A stretch of 47,925 bases of DNA from an uncultured bacterium (lineage in GTDB: Bacteria; Bacteroidota; Bacteroidia; Bacteroidales; Bacteroidaceae), in contig CALZTP010000007.1 of assembly GCA_945829115.1 (NCBI GenBank), positions 1-47,925 of the forward strand. Direction: 5' to 3'. Each line of letters starts with the position of its first letter. Position 1 is the stretch's first letter. The notes below the pieces were generated by a model. That model was not told the DNA's origin, searched no databases, and saw nothing but the letters and a program-made list of their open reading frames with translations. The position numbers and the translations under genes are program-made. Below, in pieces: positions 1 to 8,872 of this stretch.

Positions 1-60
1 ATGAAGGGCTCAGCAGGACAGTTCACTTTCAAGAGCCTTAACGGTCAGACAGTGGTGTCA

Positions 61-120
61 GAAGGTTTCAGAAGGTTTCAGAGGGTTTCAGAAGGTTTCA
101 GGTGGTTTCAGAAGGTTTCA
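61..120. repeat. Tandem 10-bp repeat, six units
   Basis: Six consecutive 10-mers read GAAGGTTTCA, GAAGGTTTCA, GAGGGTTTCA, GAAGGTTTCA, GGTGGTTTCA and GAAGGTTTCA. Degenerate GGTTTCA fragments continue to about 155. The period is close to one helical turn. Confidence 0.95.
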
Positions 121-156
121 AAAGCTGACGCTGGTTTCAGGTTTCAAGTTTCAAGA

Positions 157-184
157 GGGGGCGATGAGCAGGGGGCGATGAGCA
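157..184. repeat. Tandem duplication of a 14-mer
   Basis: GGGGGCGATGAGCA occurs twice in direct succession, at 157-170 and 171-184, just after the 10-bp array. From here to the promoter at 329 I see no gene. Confidence 0.95.
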
Positions 185-328
185 GCGAACAAAAAAAATA
201 AGCGAGGGATGGGTACGCAATTCACCTTTATGGTTTGTATAAAAAACGCAGCTAAGTGTTGTTATGACTTTCTATAGGTGGATTATTTTTCATTTATAGA
301 GGAAAAACCGACAATTTTGCCTTTTTTC

Positions 329-359
329 TTTGTTGTTTCACAGAAAATTTATAAATTTG
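329..359 (+). promoter_or_regulatory. Bacteroidota-type promoter for the pectinase gene
   Basis: The -33 box TTTG is at 329-332, then 19 bp, then the -7 box TAAATTTG at 352-359. This matches the Bacteroidota consensus TTTG-N19/21-TAnnTTTG. Transcription would start near 366, giving a leader of about 118 nt before the ATG at 484. Confidence 0.75.
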
Positions 360-453
360 CATAATGAAAAACTGATTAGCTAAAGAAAATCTATAACTCA
401 GAGGCTGATGAACAGGAGAACAGACAAACCTCAGAAACGGTAAACTCAGTAAC

Positions 454-467
454 TTAGAATATTCTAA
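454..467. promoter_or_regulatory. Perfect 14-bp palindrome in the pectinase leader
   Basis: TTAGAATATTCTAA is self-complementary over all 14 bases. It sits 16 bp before the ATG of the pectinase gene and about 90 bp after the predicted transcription start. It could be an operator or chance in AT-rich DNA. Confidence 0.35.
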
Positions 468-483
468 ACACTAAAACTATATT

Positions 484-3400
484 ATGAAGAAACAATTGAT
501 TTTTATGCTGACGCTCATGGTATTGACAATCATGCCGACAGTGAGCATGAAAGGTCAGCAACCAGCATTCCCTGGAGCAGACGGTTACGGAAAGTACGTA
601 ACAGGAGGACGAGGAGGAGAGGTGTGCTACGTGACACGCCTTGACGACTGTTCTGATAACGACCTCGTACCAGGAACTCTTCGTTGGGCACTGCGCCATA
701 ACAATGGTGGCAAGCCACGAACAATTCTTTTCAATGTCTCCGGAACTATCTACCTTACTTCAAAGCTGAAATTCCAGTACGGCGATGTTTCTATTCTTGG
801 ACAATCGGCTCCTGGTGGCGGTATCTGTCTTGCGGGATACAATATGTATATCTGTCGTAACAACGTAATCATAAGGTATATCCGTTTCCGTGCAGGAGAC
901 ATTCCCAATGCCTCAATGACTGGTCTTGACCTTGAGAATGCAGAGCGTGTCATCCTCGACCACTGCTCCATGACATGGTCGATGGAAGAATGCCTGACGG
1001 CTTATGATAGCGACTACACCACTATACAATGGTGCATTATTGGTGAAGGACTCTACAGTTCAAAGAACGCGAAAGGTGCGCGTGCCTACGCAACACAATG
1101 GGGCGGTGAGCACTCTACCATGCACCACACCCTCATCACCAACTCCCATTCACGCTCCCCTCGCTTTAACGGTGTTCGTTCAGCGAGCACGAACAAGGGC
1201 GACCATGACTATAAGGTTGACTCTGAGTTTGCCAATAACGTTGTCTATAACTGGTGGGGCTCTGGTGCACAGTATGGAGGTGAATACGACAAGAATGTTG
1301 TGGAGGCTCCTTCTTGGACAAAAGGCGACCCTGGCTATGACCGTGTTTACCTCATAAACAACTACTACCGTCCAGGACCGTCAACAAAGACGAGCACCTC
1401 GGGAGGTAGATATTGGTGCGCACCATCATCACCTTACGGAGAATGGTATCTCTCTGGAAATAAGTTTGAGACCTCCAGCAAATGGGCACCAGCATCAAAC
1501 ATTTGGAAAGATGAGGAGTTAGAGAAGGTGAATGCCGATAACCTCTACGGCACTGCGGAGTCAAATAGTAGCCGTGGCATAAACCTCACTGGTAGCAACG
1601 CCAGCACATACATTCTCAAGAGCATTCCTTACGAACTGAGCGGAATGGAATACGAATCAGCAGACGAAGCCTATAAGAAAGTTGTTTCCATGGCAGGTGC
1701 TTCACTCCCTCGCTACGATGAAGTTGACCGCCGTCTCCTTGACGAGGCAGCAGGAAAGTGCGACCCGAAATATGTTGGTGGCACAGAACCGCTGAACACC
1801 GGAATTATTGACTCTCCTGACGACATACGCTTTGAAGAGCACGACACCTACCTCGCAAACGGGAAGGTATATACCAACTACCCATTCCTCGGAATGCGAG
1901 AAGGAGAGAAATACGCCATCGACACAGACGGTGACGGTCTCCCTGACCTTTACGAGAATGCCGTAGGACTCGATGCTAACAATGCCTCTGACGGCTCTGC
2001 CGTTGCTGCAAACGGATACACAAACCTCGAGAACTATCTCAACGGCATTGTTGACGGAACGATTGACAAGTCAAAATACGAGACAAGCACACACCCTGTC
2101 ATTCCAGGACTTCCAACATCCGTAACCCTGAACTATACTAACAATGTATGCCCTGCAACAACTGCAGAGACGGGAACAGCGGTTTCACTGCCTACAGAAA
2201 CAACAAGCGGACAGAAGATCTACGGTTGGCTCTGCCATCAGGGCTTCTTCCTTGCCGGCAAGGCATATGCTTTCATTTCAGACATCACGCTAACGGCTGT
2301 TCTGGAAGTGAAATACGCTGACTGCGACGAGCAGGCGGTATATACTGGCATTGGTGAGAAGATTAATCTTCCGAAGCTTCAGAAAGATGGTTATACGTTC
2401 GAGGGGTGGACAGATGGGACAGAGACCTTCGCGGGTGGTGCGGAATATATCTGCACATCGTCTGTTATTCTCACACCTATATTTAAAAAAGAGCAAGGAC
2501 CGTCAGGAACAGGAACGGCAACAGTGACATGGCCTTGCGAAGGACTCTTCGATGCAAAGGGTACTCAGAATCCTACTGGTATCTTCTCTGCCACTACCGT
2601 CACCGTAGGCTCAAAGCTAACTGTGGTGAGCAAGACAGACAAGCTTTCTCCAAAGACCACCTTCGCTGGAGTGCAACCTTCAGAACAGTCGGCAACACCA
2701 GATCCAGAGGCAGTGGTGGAGATCCTTCTCCAGCCAGTCGGCGGCATGACATTCCTGCCTACAAACCTCACCTTTAGCTGCATGCGCTTCGGTACCGATG
2801 GAGGTCTCATTGATGTTGCTATTCAGCAGGGGGAGAACGAAGAGCAGATTCTCACAACAGGCATAAAGCCAGAGAGAGACTCCAGTGGCGGTGTGAACAA
2901 CAAGGCAAGCCAGCACTCTCTCGACATCTCGGGAGCTCAGAAGAGTGGCGAGCCACTGAAGCTTCGCTTCTATGTCTACAACCTTGGCAATACAAAGCAG
3001 GTGGGATTCAGCAATATCGTTCTCACTGGAACATGGGAAGGCTCAGCACAAGAGGCAGAGAAATATTCTTTCAATGTGACGGTGAACCCAGAGAACGCGG
3101 GAACCGTTTCACAGAATCCAGCAGGAACAGCCTTTGAGGCTGACACAGAGATAGAGCTCTCTGCAACGGCAAAGGCGGGATATTTCTTTGTGAACTGGAC
3201 AGACTCTAAGGGTACTATTCTTGGCACAGAGGCGAAGATGAAGTATGTTGTGAAGGGTAACAGCACTCTCACGGCGAACTTCAAGTCAGAGGCCGACTAT
3301 GCCTATATCTTCGAGAACTGCAGTCCTTACGATGCTGCCGTTGACGATGTTCATGGGCTTTCCATCGCTCTTGCAAAGGCAAAAAGCCGCACAGACAAGT

Positions 3401-4611
3401 CTGTTCGCTATCGCATCTTCCTCCACGATGGCATCTACGACTTCGGAACTACTGCTCTTACCGCTGTCGTTGAGAACACTTCTCTCGTTGGAGAGAGCAC
3501 AGATGGCGTACTCATCATGAACAACCCTGGTACTGTCTCTTCAAACTATCAAACGCTCACTCCTGTTCTCTTCATCGACCAAAACCAGAATAACGTCTAC
3601 ATGCAAGACCTCACCATCCGTCAGGCACGCGACTGGGACGAGAAGAAATCGCAGGGACAGGCAATCGCACTCCGTCAACGTGGAAAGCGAGCAGCCTATA
3701 AGAATGTCTCTCTCCAGGGTGTTCAAGATACCTATTATCTTAACAAGGCTGACGCATCAGCATATTTCGAAGACTGTGAGATTTCTGGTGAGGTGGACTT
3801 CATCTATGGCGACGGAACAATGTTCTTCGAGAACTGCCGACTCTATCCGGTGTCTTCTTCTGCCTGCATAACAGCATCAAACGCGCAGGCGGGATATATG
3901 GGCATCGTGTTCAACGCATGTAGCATAGAACGCAGGGAAGACGCAAAGGATGCGGTTACGGGATATGCACTCGGGCGACCATGGGGCGACTCTCCTGCCG
4001 TTACGTTCCTTAACACCACCATGCATGTGTTGCCAATAGAAGCAGGATGGCGTGGCATGACAAACGGTTGTGTGCTCCGATTCCACGAATATGGTTCAAG
4101 GGATGCTGAAGGCACATTGCTCGACCTCTCTGCACGCTCCCTCTCTGCATGTGCTCCTGCAGAAGGCTCTGACAGCCCTGTGATCACAGAGGCTCAAGCA
4201 GCGGAATATACTGTCGAGAAGGTTTTTGCGAAGGTAGCCGCCTCTTGGGATCCAAAAGCAGCAACACGTCAGCTCACTCCTTCCACACCTTCTCTGAACG
4301 GCACCACTCTCTCTTGGGATGCTGTCTCCGGAGGGTTAGGATATGCCATTGTGAAGAACGGAAAGGTATGTGCATTCACCACCTCCACGCAGTATGTTGT
4401 TGACGATAGTTCTGCTACTTACGCCATTCGTGTTGCAAATGAAATGGGCGGTCTCTCTCCACTTTCCGCTAATTCTTCCACCGGAATAGAATCTGTCATC
4501 ACCGACAGCTCTTCTGAATCGCCTATATATTTCAACACCCTCGGTCAGCGCGTTTCTCCTTCCACACGAGGAATACTAATCCAGAAAGGAAAGAAGACGG
4601 TAAGGAAATAA
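484..4611 (+). CDS. Secreted pectate lyase (PL1) / pectin methylesterase (CE8) fusion with T9SS-type tail
   Basis: A 1375-residue multidomain enzyme predicted to demethylate and cleave pectin outside the cell. A signal peptide covers roughly residues 1-25. Residues ~28-400 form a PL1-type lyase: GADGYG at the start, the LDH motif at D159-H160, and RSPR (224-227) holding the likely catalytic arginines. An acidic calcium-type motif DTDGDGLPD follows at 480-488. Two or three InlB-type beta-repeats (ending in GYTFEGW and GYFFVNW) flank a beta-sandwich module. The CE8 domain occupies about 935-1230, with QDT (D1082), VDFIYG (D1105) and LGRPW (R1165) matching catalytic Asp, Asp and Arg. The last ~30 residues (YFNTLGQRV, then GILIQKGKK) resemble a short T9SS sorting signal. 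The gene stands alone, with its own promoter and a shared terminator. The enzyme assignments are firm; T9SS export is inferred from the tail. Confidence 0.93.
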   Translation: MKKQLIFMLTLMVLTIMPTVSMKGQQPAFPGADGYGKYVTGGRGGEVCYVTRLDDCSDNDLVPGTLRWALRHNNGGKPRTILFNVSGTIYLTSKLKFQYGDVSILGQSAPGGGICLAGYNMYICRNNVIIRYIRFRAGDIPNASMTGLDLENAERVILDHCSMTWSMEECLTAYDSDYTTIQWCIIGEGLYSSKNAKGARAYATQWGGEHSTMHHTLITNSHSRSPRFNGVRSASTNKGDHDYKVDSEFANNVVYNWWGSGAQYGGEYDKNVVEAPSWTKGDPGYDRVYLINNYYRPGPSTKTSTSGGRYWCAPSSPYGEWYLSGNKFETSSKWAPASNIWKDEELEKVNADNLYGTAESNSSRGINLTGSNASTYILKSIPYELSGMEYESADEAYKKVVSMAGASLPRYDEVDRRLLDEAAGKCDPKYVGGTEPLNTGIIDSPDDIRFEEHDTYLANGKVYTNYPFLGMREGEKYAIDTDGDGLPDLYENAVGLDANNASDGSAVAANGYTNLENYLNGIVDGTIDKSKYETSTHPVIPGLPTSVTLNYTNNVCPATTAETGTAVSLPTETTSGQKIYGWLCHQGFFLAGKAYAFISDITLTAVLEVKYADCDEQAVYTGIGEKINLPKLQKDGYTFEGWTDGTETFAGGAEYICTSSVILTPIFKKEQGPSGTGTATVTWPCEGLFDAKGTQNPTGIFSATTVTVGSKLTVVSKTDKLSPKTTFAGVQPSEQSATPDPEAVVEILLQPVGGMTFLPTNLTFSCMRFGTDGGLIDVAIQQGENEEQILTTGIKPERDSSGGVNNKASQHSLDISGAQKSGEPLKLRFYVYNLGNTKQVGFSNIVLTGTWEGSAQEAEKYSFNVTVNPENAGTVSQNPAGTAFEADTEIELSATAKAGYFFVNWTDSKGTILGTEAKMKYVVKGNSTLTANFKSEADYAYIFENCSPYDAAVDDVHGLSIALAKAKSRTDKSVRYRIFLHDGIYDFGTTALTAVVENTSLVGESTDGVLIMNNPGTVSSNYQTLTPVLFIDQNQNNVYMQDLTIRQARDWDEKKSQGQAIALRQRGKRAAYKNVSLQGVQDTYYLNKADASAYFEDCEISGEVDFIYGDGTMFFENCRLYPVSSSACITASNAQAGYMGIVFNACSIERREDAKDAVTGYALGRPWGDSPAVTFLNTTMHVLPIEAGWRGMTNGCVLRFHEYGSRDAEGTLLDLSARSLSACAPAEGSDSPVITEAQAAEYTVEKVFAKVAASWDPKAATRQLTPSTPSLNGTTLSWDAVSGGLGYAIVKNGKVCAFTTSTQYVVDDSSATYAIRVANEMGGLSPLSANSSTGIESVITDSSSESPIYFNTLGQRVSPSTRGILIQKGKKTVRK

Positions 4612-4620
4612 ACGGTTCTG

Positions 4621-4686
4621 GCTAAATGGCATAAAAATTCATGTTAAATAGCATAATAATTCAAGCTCAATAGCATAAAAATGTTG
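4621..4686. repeat. Three tandem 22-bp imperfect repeats
   Basis: Units at 4621-4642, 4643-4664 and 4665-4686 share the core AATAGCATAAWAAT (first unit AATGGCATAAAAAT). They begin 10 bp after the pectinase stop codon and end before the terminator hairpin. Confidence 0.85.
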
Positions 4687-4698
4687 TGCATAATAAAC

Positions 4699-4742
4699 AA
4701 AAAAATCCATAGATTGAAGAAATTCTTTCTATGGATTTTTTG
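4699..4742. terminator. Bidirectional rho-independent terminator
   Basis: The arms TCCATAGA (4706-4713) and TCTATGGA (4728-4735) pair perfectly and are flanked by A6 on the left and T6 on the right. It therefore works as a hairpin plus U-tract in both directions. It lies between the convergent pectinase and glnN genes. Confidence 0.9.
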
Positions 4743-4799
4743 TAGCATCAGAGGGTGTATAAACACGAGAAAACGAGTCGATAATCTGAAACCCGTGGG

Positions 4800-6989
4800 T
4801 TACCGAATAAACAGCAACTCACGATACTTCGGCAATGTCCACATCTCATCGCTAACGAGAAGCTCTAACTTATCTATCTCATAGCGTATGTCCTCCATCA
4901 CTGGAGCAACCGTATCGTGATAAGCAATGGCACGCTCTCGAATGCTTTCAATGCGATTTGCCACCTTACGGTTACTAACAAGCGTGTTCACGCCAGCCTC
5001 AATAGCCTCTATGCGCTGCGCAATCTCACGTATGATATCTTTGTTGTGCTTGGTGAGGTTCTCCACCTCCTCCTTCCCGAAGATTTTGTACATGTTCTCC
5101 ACATTGGTCACAAGCTCCGTCTGATAGCGAGTGACGGTAGGGATGATATGGTTCAGAGAGAGGTCGCCGAGGACACGCCCCTCAATCTGTATCTTCTTAA
5201 CATACGTCTCCCACTTCACCTCGTTTCTCGCCTCCAGCTCATACTCCTTCATCACGTCCATATCTTCGAACATCTTGATTGACTCAGGGTCAAGGTAACG
5301 GTCGAAAATCAATGGGCAAGAGGTCTCTACATCCAAGCCACGGCGCTCTGCCTCCTCTCGCCACTCGTCTGAATATCCATTTCCCTCGAAATGTATTGGT
5401 TTGCACGTAACAATATCTTCACGGAGCACCTTCACGATAGCACCATATTTCTCCATACCACCCTCGATGAGCTTATCGACACGTCTCTTAAAGTTCGTGA
5501 GTGCCTCTGCAACAGCAGTGTTCAGAGCAATCATCGCCGAAGCACAGTTTGCCTCTGAGCCAACAGCACGGAACTCAAACCTATTGCCTGTAAATGCGAA
5601 CGGAGATGTGCGGTTTCGGTCGGTATTGTCTATCATCAGCTCCGGAATAACTGGAATATCTAACTTCAGCGACTGCTTCCCATCGAGGTTGAAGACATCG
5701 GTAGAATCCGACTTCTCCAAAGCTTCGAGAAGGTCAGAGACCTGCTTCCCGAGGAAAGAAGAGATAATTGCTGGGGGCGCCTCGTTTGCTCCGAGACGAT
5801 GAGCATTTGTTGCCGACATGATAGATGCTTTCAGCAAACCGTTATGCTTATAGACGCCCATGAGTGTCTCAACCACAAAGACTGTGAATCGCAGATTGTC
5901 CATAGGAGTCTTTCCAGGACCGTGGAGCAAAACCCCAGTATCGGTTGATAACGACCAGTTGTTATGCTTTCCTGAGCCGTTCACGCCCGCAAATGGTTTT
6001 TCGTGCAATAGGCATCGGAAGCCATGCTTTCTCGCCACCCTTTTCATGAGCGACATAAGCAGCATGTTATGGTCGATGGCGAGGTTCATCTCCTCGTATA
6101 TCGGTGCAAACTCAAACTGGTTTGGAGCAACCTCGTTATGCCTTGTCTTACAAGGAATGCCTAATTCCAAAGCACGAATCTCCAGTTCCTTCATGAACTG
6201 CACAACACGCTCTGGTATGGTGCCAAAATAATGGTCGTCCATCTGCTGGTTGCGAGCGGAGTCGTGTCCCATGAGCGTTCTTCCCGTCATGAGAAGGTCA
6301 GGGCGCGCAGCATAGAGATCCTCATCAACGAGGAAGTATTCCTGCTCCCATCCGAGGTTCGCAATCACCTTCTTCACGTCAGAATAGAAATAGCCACACA
6401 CCTCCTTTGCCGCCTTGCTAACGGCAGAGATGGCACGCAAGACAGGAGCCTTGTAGTCGAGAGCCTCTCCCGTGTAAGAGATAAAGACAGTAGGTATACA
6501 CAGAGTGTCGTCGATTATGAACACAGGAGAAGTAGGGTCCCAAGCAGAATATCCCCTTGCCTCAAAGGTTGCTCGAATGCCTCCCGAAGGGAATGAAGAA
6601 GCATCTGGTTCCTGCTGCATGAGCAGCTTTCCCTCAAACTGCTCTATCATACCACCCTTTTGGTCGTGCTCTATGAATGCGTCGTGCTTCTCTGCCGTAC
6701 CTTCTGTAAGCGGCTGAAACCAGTGTGTATAGTGTGTGACACCATTCTCCTCAGCCCATTGCTTCATGCCAGCGGCAACGGCATCGGCAATAGAGCGGTC
6801 GAGTGGCACACCGTTGTCAATCACGTTCACCATCTGGTCGTAGACCTTCGATGGCAGATACTTATACATCTTCTGACGATTGAAGACATATTTTCCAAAA
6901 TACTCAGAAGGGCGCTCTTTCGGCATTTCCACTTCTACAGGTTTTTTCTTTGATGCAGACGAAACTGCAAGAAATCTGAGGTTTGCCAT
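4800..6989 (-). CDS. glnN: Glutamine synthetase type III
   Basis: ATP-dependent ligation of ammonia to glutamate; cytoplasmic. The chosen ATG at 6989 (MANLRFLAVSSA) gives 729 residues, the length typical of the GSIII enzymes of Bacteroides. An in-frame start 12 codons upstream would add an unlikely basic leader. GSIII catalytic signatures are visible: NGSGKHNNWS near residue 340 and GNRFEFRAVGSEANC near 470, followed by the long C-terminal region characteristic of this class. It is the last gene of the run porU-porV-ispF-glnN, 85 bp after ispF. I see no clear promoter box in that gap, so readthrough from ispF is possible, although nitrogen-regulated genes often have their own promoter. Confidence 0.97.
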   Translation of the reverse strand: MANLRFLAVSSASKKKPVEVEMPKERPSEYFGKYVFNRQKMYKYLPSKVYDQMVNVIDNGVPLDRSIADAVAAGMKQWAEENGVTHYTHWFQPLTEGTAEKHDAFIEHDQKGGMIEQFEGKLLMQQEPDASSFPSGGIRATFEARGYSAWDPTSPVFIIDDTLCIPTVFISYTGEALDYKAPVLRAISAVSKAAKEVCGYFYSDVKKVIANLGWEQEYFLVDEDLYAARPDLLMTGRTLMGHDSARNQQMDDHYFGTIPERVVQFMKELEIRALELGIPCKTRHNEVAPNQFEFAPIYEEMNLAIDHNMLLMSLMKRVARKHGFRCLLHEKPFAGVNGSGKHNNWSLSTDTGVLLHGPGKTPMDNLRFTVFVVETLMGVYKHNGLLKASIMSATNAHRLGANEAPPAIISSFLGKQVSDLLEALEKSDSTDVFNLDGKQSLKLDIPVIPELMIDNTDRNRTSPFAFTGNRFEFRAVGSEANCASAMIALNTAVAEALTNFKRRVDKLIEGGMEKYGAIVKVLREDIVTCKPIHFEGNGYSDEWREEAERRGLDVETSCPLIFDRYLDPESIKMFEDMDVMKEYELEARNEVKWETYVKKIQIEGRVLGDLSLNHIIPTVTRYQTELVTNVENMYKIFGKEEVENLTKHNKDIIREIAQRIEAIEAGVNTLVSNRKVANRIESIRERAIAYHDTVAPVMEDIRYEIDKLELLVSDEMWTLPKYRELLFIR

Positions 6990-7074
6990 TTTCTTCGTTT
7001 TGTGTTTGGTTACGCCACCCTGCAAAAAAAGTGTGCTGCGCAGGGAGACGACTATGTTGATTGTGGGGTTAGTG

Positions 7075-7548
7075 TTATTTCTCTATCAGAACCACAGCAT
7101 AGGCTGAGATGCCCTCCTCACGACCAGTGAACCCAAGTTTCTCTGTTGTGGTTGCTTTTATGGAGATATTCTCCTCGTCGGTGTCGAGAACGTTTGCGAG
7201 ACAAGCCTTCATGGCTGGAACATGAGGGTTTATCTTTGGACGCTCGGCACATACCGTGGCATCGATATTTCCAAGGCGATAGCCCTTTTCCTTTAAGAGC
7301 GCCATGGTTTTTCTGAGTAATATTTTTGAATCGATGCCATCAGTCTCTTCTGCTGTGTCTGGGAAGTGGAAGCCAATGTCTCTCATGTTTGCCGCTCCGA
7401 GGAGGGCGTCGCAGATGGCATGTATGAGCACGTCTGCATCGCTATGTCCGAGGAGTCCGAGTGTATGCTCTATTTTTATTCCTCCTAACCACAGTTCTCT
7501 TCCTTCCACAAGTTTATGGACATCAAAGCCCATGCCTACTCTAATCAT
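7075..7548 (-). CDS. ispF: 2-C-methyl-D-erythritol 2,4-cyclodiphosphate synthase
   Basis: Fifth enzyme of the MEP isoprenoid pathway. It cyclises CDP-ME 2-phosphate to MEcPP with release of CMP. The 157 residues match the family length. The metal ligands are visible as D9 and H11 in GFDVHKL and H43 in HSDADVLIH. The C-terminal ATTTEKLGFTGR segment is the conserved CDP-binding and active-site strand. It lies 80 bp after porV and 85 bp before glnN on the same strand. No other MEP gene is in the window. Confidence 0.97.
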   Translation of the reverse strand: MIRVGMGFDVHKLVEGRELWLGGIKIEHTLGLLGHSDADVLIHAICDALLGAANMRDIGFHFPDTAEETDGIDSKILLRKTMALLKEKGYRLGNIDATVCAERPKINPHVPAMKACLANVLDTDEENISIKATTTEKLGFTGREEGISAYAVVLIEK

Positions 7549-7628
7549 ATCTTTCCGATTTTTATTTGTTTTGTTACGTGTTAGAGAGAATGCGACTGAT
7601 ACCTCTGAGCAGCCACATCACTACCCTC

Positions 7629-8801
7629 TTACCTTCTCTTGAACAAGTCCTTCATGCCGTCCATGTCGAAGGAAAGCGAGAAGCGAAGGGTTTGGTCGAG
7701 TGGATTCGATTTTGCTGTAGCCACGACATAACCCACATCGAGTGAGAACACGTTCATCTTGAATCCCGCACCGAGTGTGAAGTACTTGCGGTTACCTTTT
7801 GTCTCCGCCTCATGGTGGTAGCCAGCACGCAGCGCAAACTGGTCATGGTAGATATACTCAGCGCCCACACTCCACTGAATCTCCTCCATCTCCTCCTTGA
7901 AGCCGTTAGGAGCATCACTGAAGCTCTTGAAGATTCCTGAGATAGAGCTGATATCGTAGTATTCTTTCTGCACACGATCATCGTATTCCGAGCTTGACTC
8001 ACCCTCCCTCTGCTTTGGATATGTTGGCACGAGGAATTTGTTTGCATCGGCAGCGATGGTGAAGCGGTTGTATTCGTCTACTGGAATCATCAGCGAAGCA
8101 CCCAGACGCATGTTTGTAGGAATAAATTCCGCATTGTCGTTTCCTCCGAACGAAATCTTTGAACCGATGTTTGAGATGTTCAAGCCAAGACCTAACTGAC
8201 ACTCTCGATAGCCGATGTTTAGGTAGTTCTGGTAGTAGCAGGAGATATCTGCAGCAAAGGCAGAGCCTGGAGAGGTATCTTCCGTGTAGTCGTAAGTCAA
8301 ATCGGAGTATATCCAGCGCACTGCAGCACCGATGGAGAATTTCTCGCTGAGCATCATTGAGTACGCCACGTCTACCGACATCTCATAAGGGTTTATCGTC
8401 ATATCGTTCGAACCAGCGATATCGCTTGAGGTATACACCTCACCGAGGGAGAAATACCTCAGCGAGCCAGACACTGCAGAGTAGTCGCCTATTCTGTAAT
8501 AACCCGCAAGATATGCGAGGTCGATATCGTTCACGAGCTGTCGGAGCCATGGAGTGTAGTTCAGTGCGAGTCCTGCCCTTGAGATGGTGAAAGGGTACTT
8601 TGCAGGGTTCCAGTATTGCGACACCACGTCTGGGTCGGTGGCAGCACCCGCATCTCCCATACCCGCTGCCCTTGCGTCAGGAGCAATGGACTGTGAGGTG
8701 ACACTGTTCTTTACCGGGTTGAACATGTTTGTCTTATCCTGCGCCGTGGCTGTTAATGCCGTTCCGAGAACGAGCAGGATGGTGGTTAGAATCTTTTTCA
8801 T
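7629..8801 (-). CDS. porV: T9SS outer-membrane shuttle protein PorV (LptO)
   Basis: Outer-membrane beta-barrel of the FadL-like superfamily that carries T9SS cargo to the PorU sortase. The ATG at 8801 is preferred over the TTG one codon earlier. It gives 390 residues beginning with a signal peptide (MKKILTTILLVLGTALTATAQ). The mature start, with SQSIAPDARAAGMGDAGAAT and WNPAK shortly after, is the family hallmark. The remainder alternates hydrophobic and polar residues like a 14-strand barrel and ends in an aromatic-rich strand (LRFSLSFDM) before a basic tail. It lies 71 bp downstream of porU, and this porU-porV order is widely conserved in Bacteroidota. Other T9SS genes (porKLMN, sov) are outside the window. 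Confidence 0.93.
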   Translation of the reverse strand: MKKILTTILLVLGTALTATAQDKTNMFNPVKNSVTSQSIAPDARAAGMGDAGAATDPDVVSQYWNPAKYPFTISRAGLALNYTPWLRQLVNDIDLAYLAGYYRIGDYSAVSGSLRYFSLGEVYTSSDIAGSNDMTINPYEMSVDVAYSMMLSEKFSIGAAVRWIYSDLTYDYTEDTSPGSAFAADISCYYQNYLNIGYRECQLGLGLNISNIGSKISFGGNDNAEFIPTNMRLGASLMIPVDEYNRFTIAADANKFLVPTYPKQREGESSSEYDDRVQKEYYDISSISGIFKSFSDAPNGFKEEMEEIQWSVGAEYIYHDQFALRAGYHHEAETKGNRKYFTLGAGFKMNVFSLDVGYVVATAKSNPLDQTLRFSLSFDMDGMKDLFKRR

Positions 8802-8872
8802 CAATTATTTTTTCGTTTCGTTATCTTTTTTCTCTTGTGATTGCGAGTGTTTCAAACGGCGGGGCAGAGCAG

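Larger units (their letters stand above)
1..201 (+). other. Possible 3' end of an upstream gene, or no gene
   Basis: Frame 1 is open from the window edge to a TAA at 199-201 and would encode 66 residues. The first 20 or so codons look ordinary (for example GQFTFKSLNGQTVV). The remainder is the translation of the 10-bp array at 61-120 and the 14-bp duplication at 157-184, giving a low-complexity tail rich in F, R, Q, S and G. It could be the C-terminus of a gene that begins before the window, extended by repeats, or chance openness of repeat DNA. I recognise no family. An ATG lies at base 1, but no upstream sequence is available to judge it. Confidence 0.2.

Noticed and set aside
4681..4884. 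Small + strand gene after the pectinase
   Set aside because: The open frame crosses the bidirectional terminator and overlaps the 3' end of glnN. Nothing supports it.
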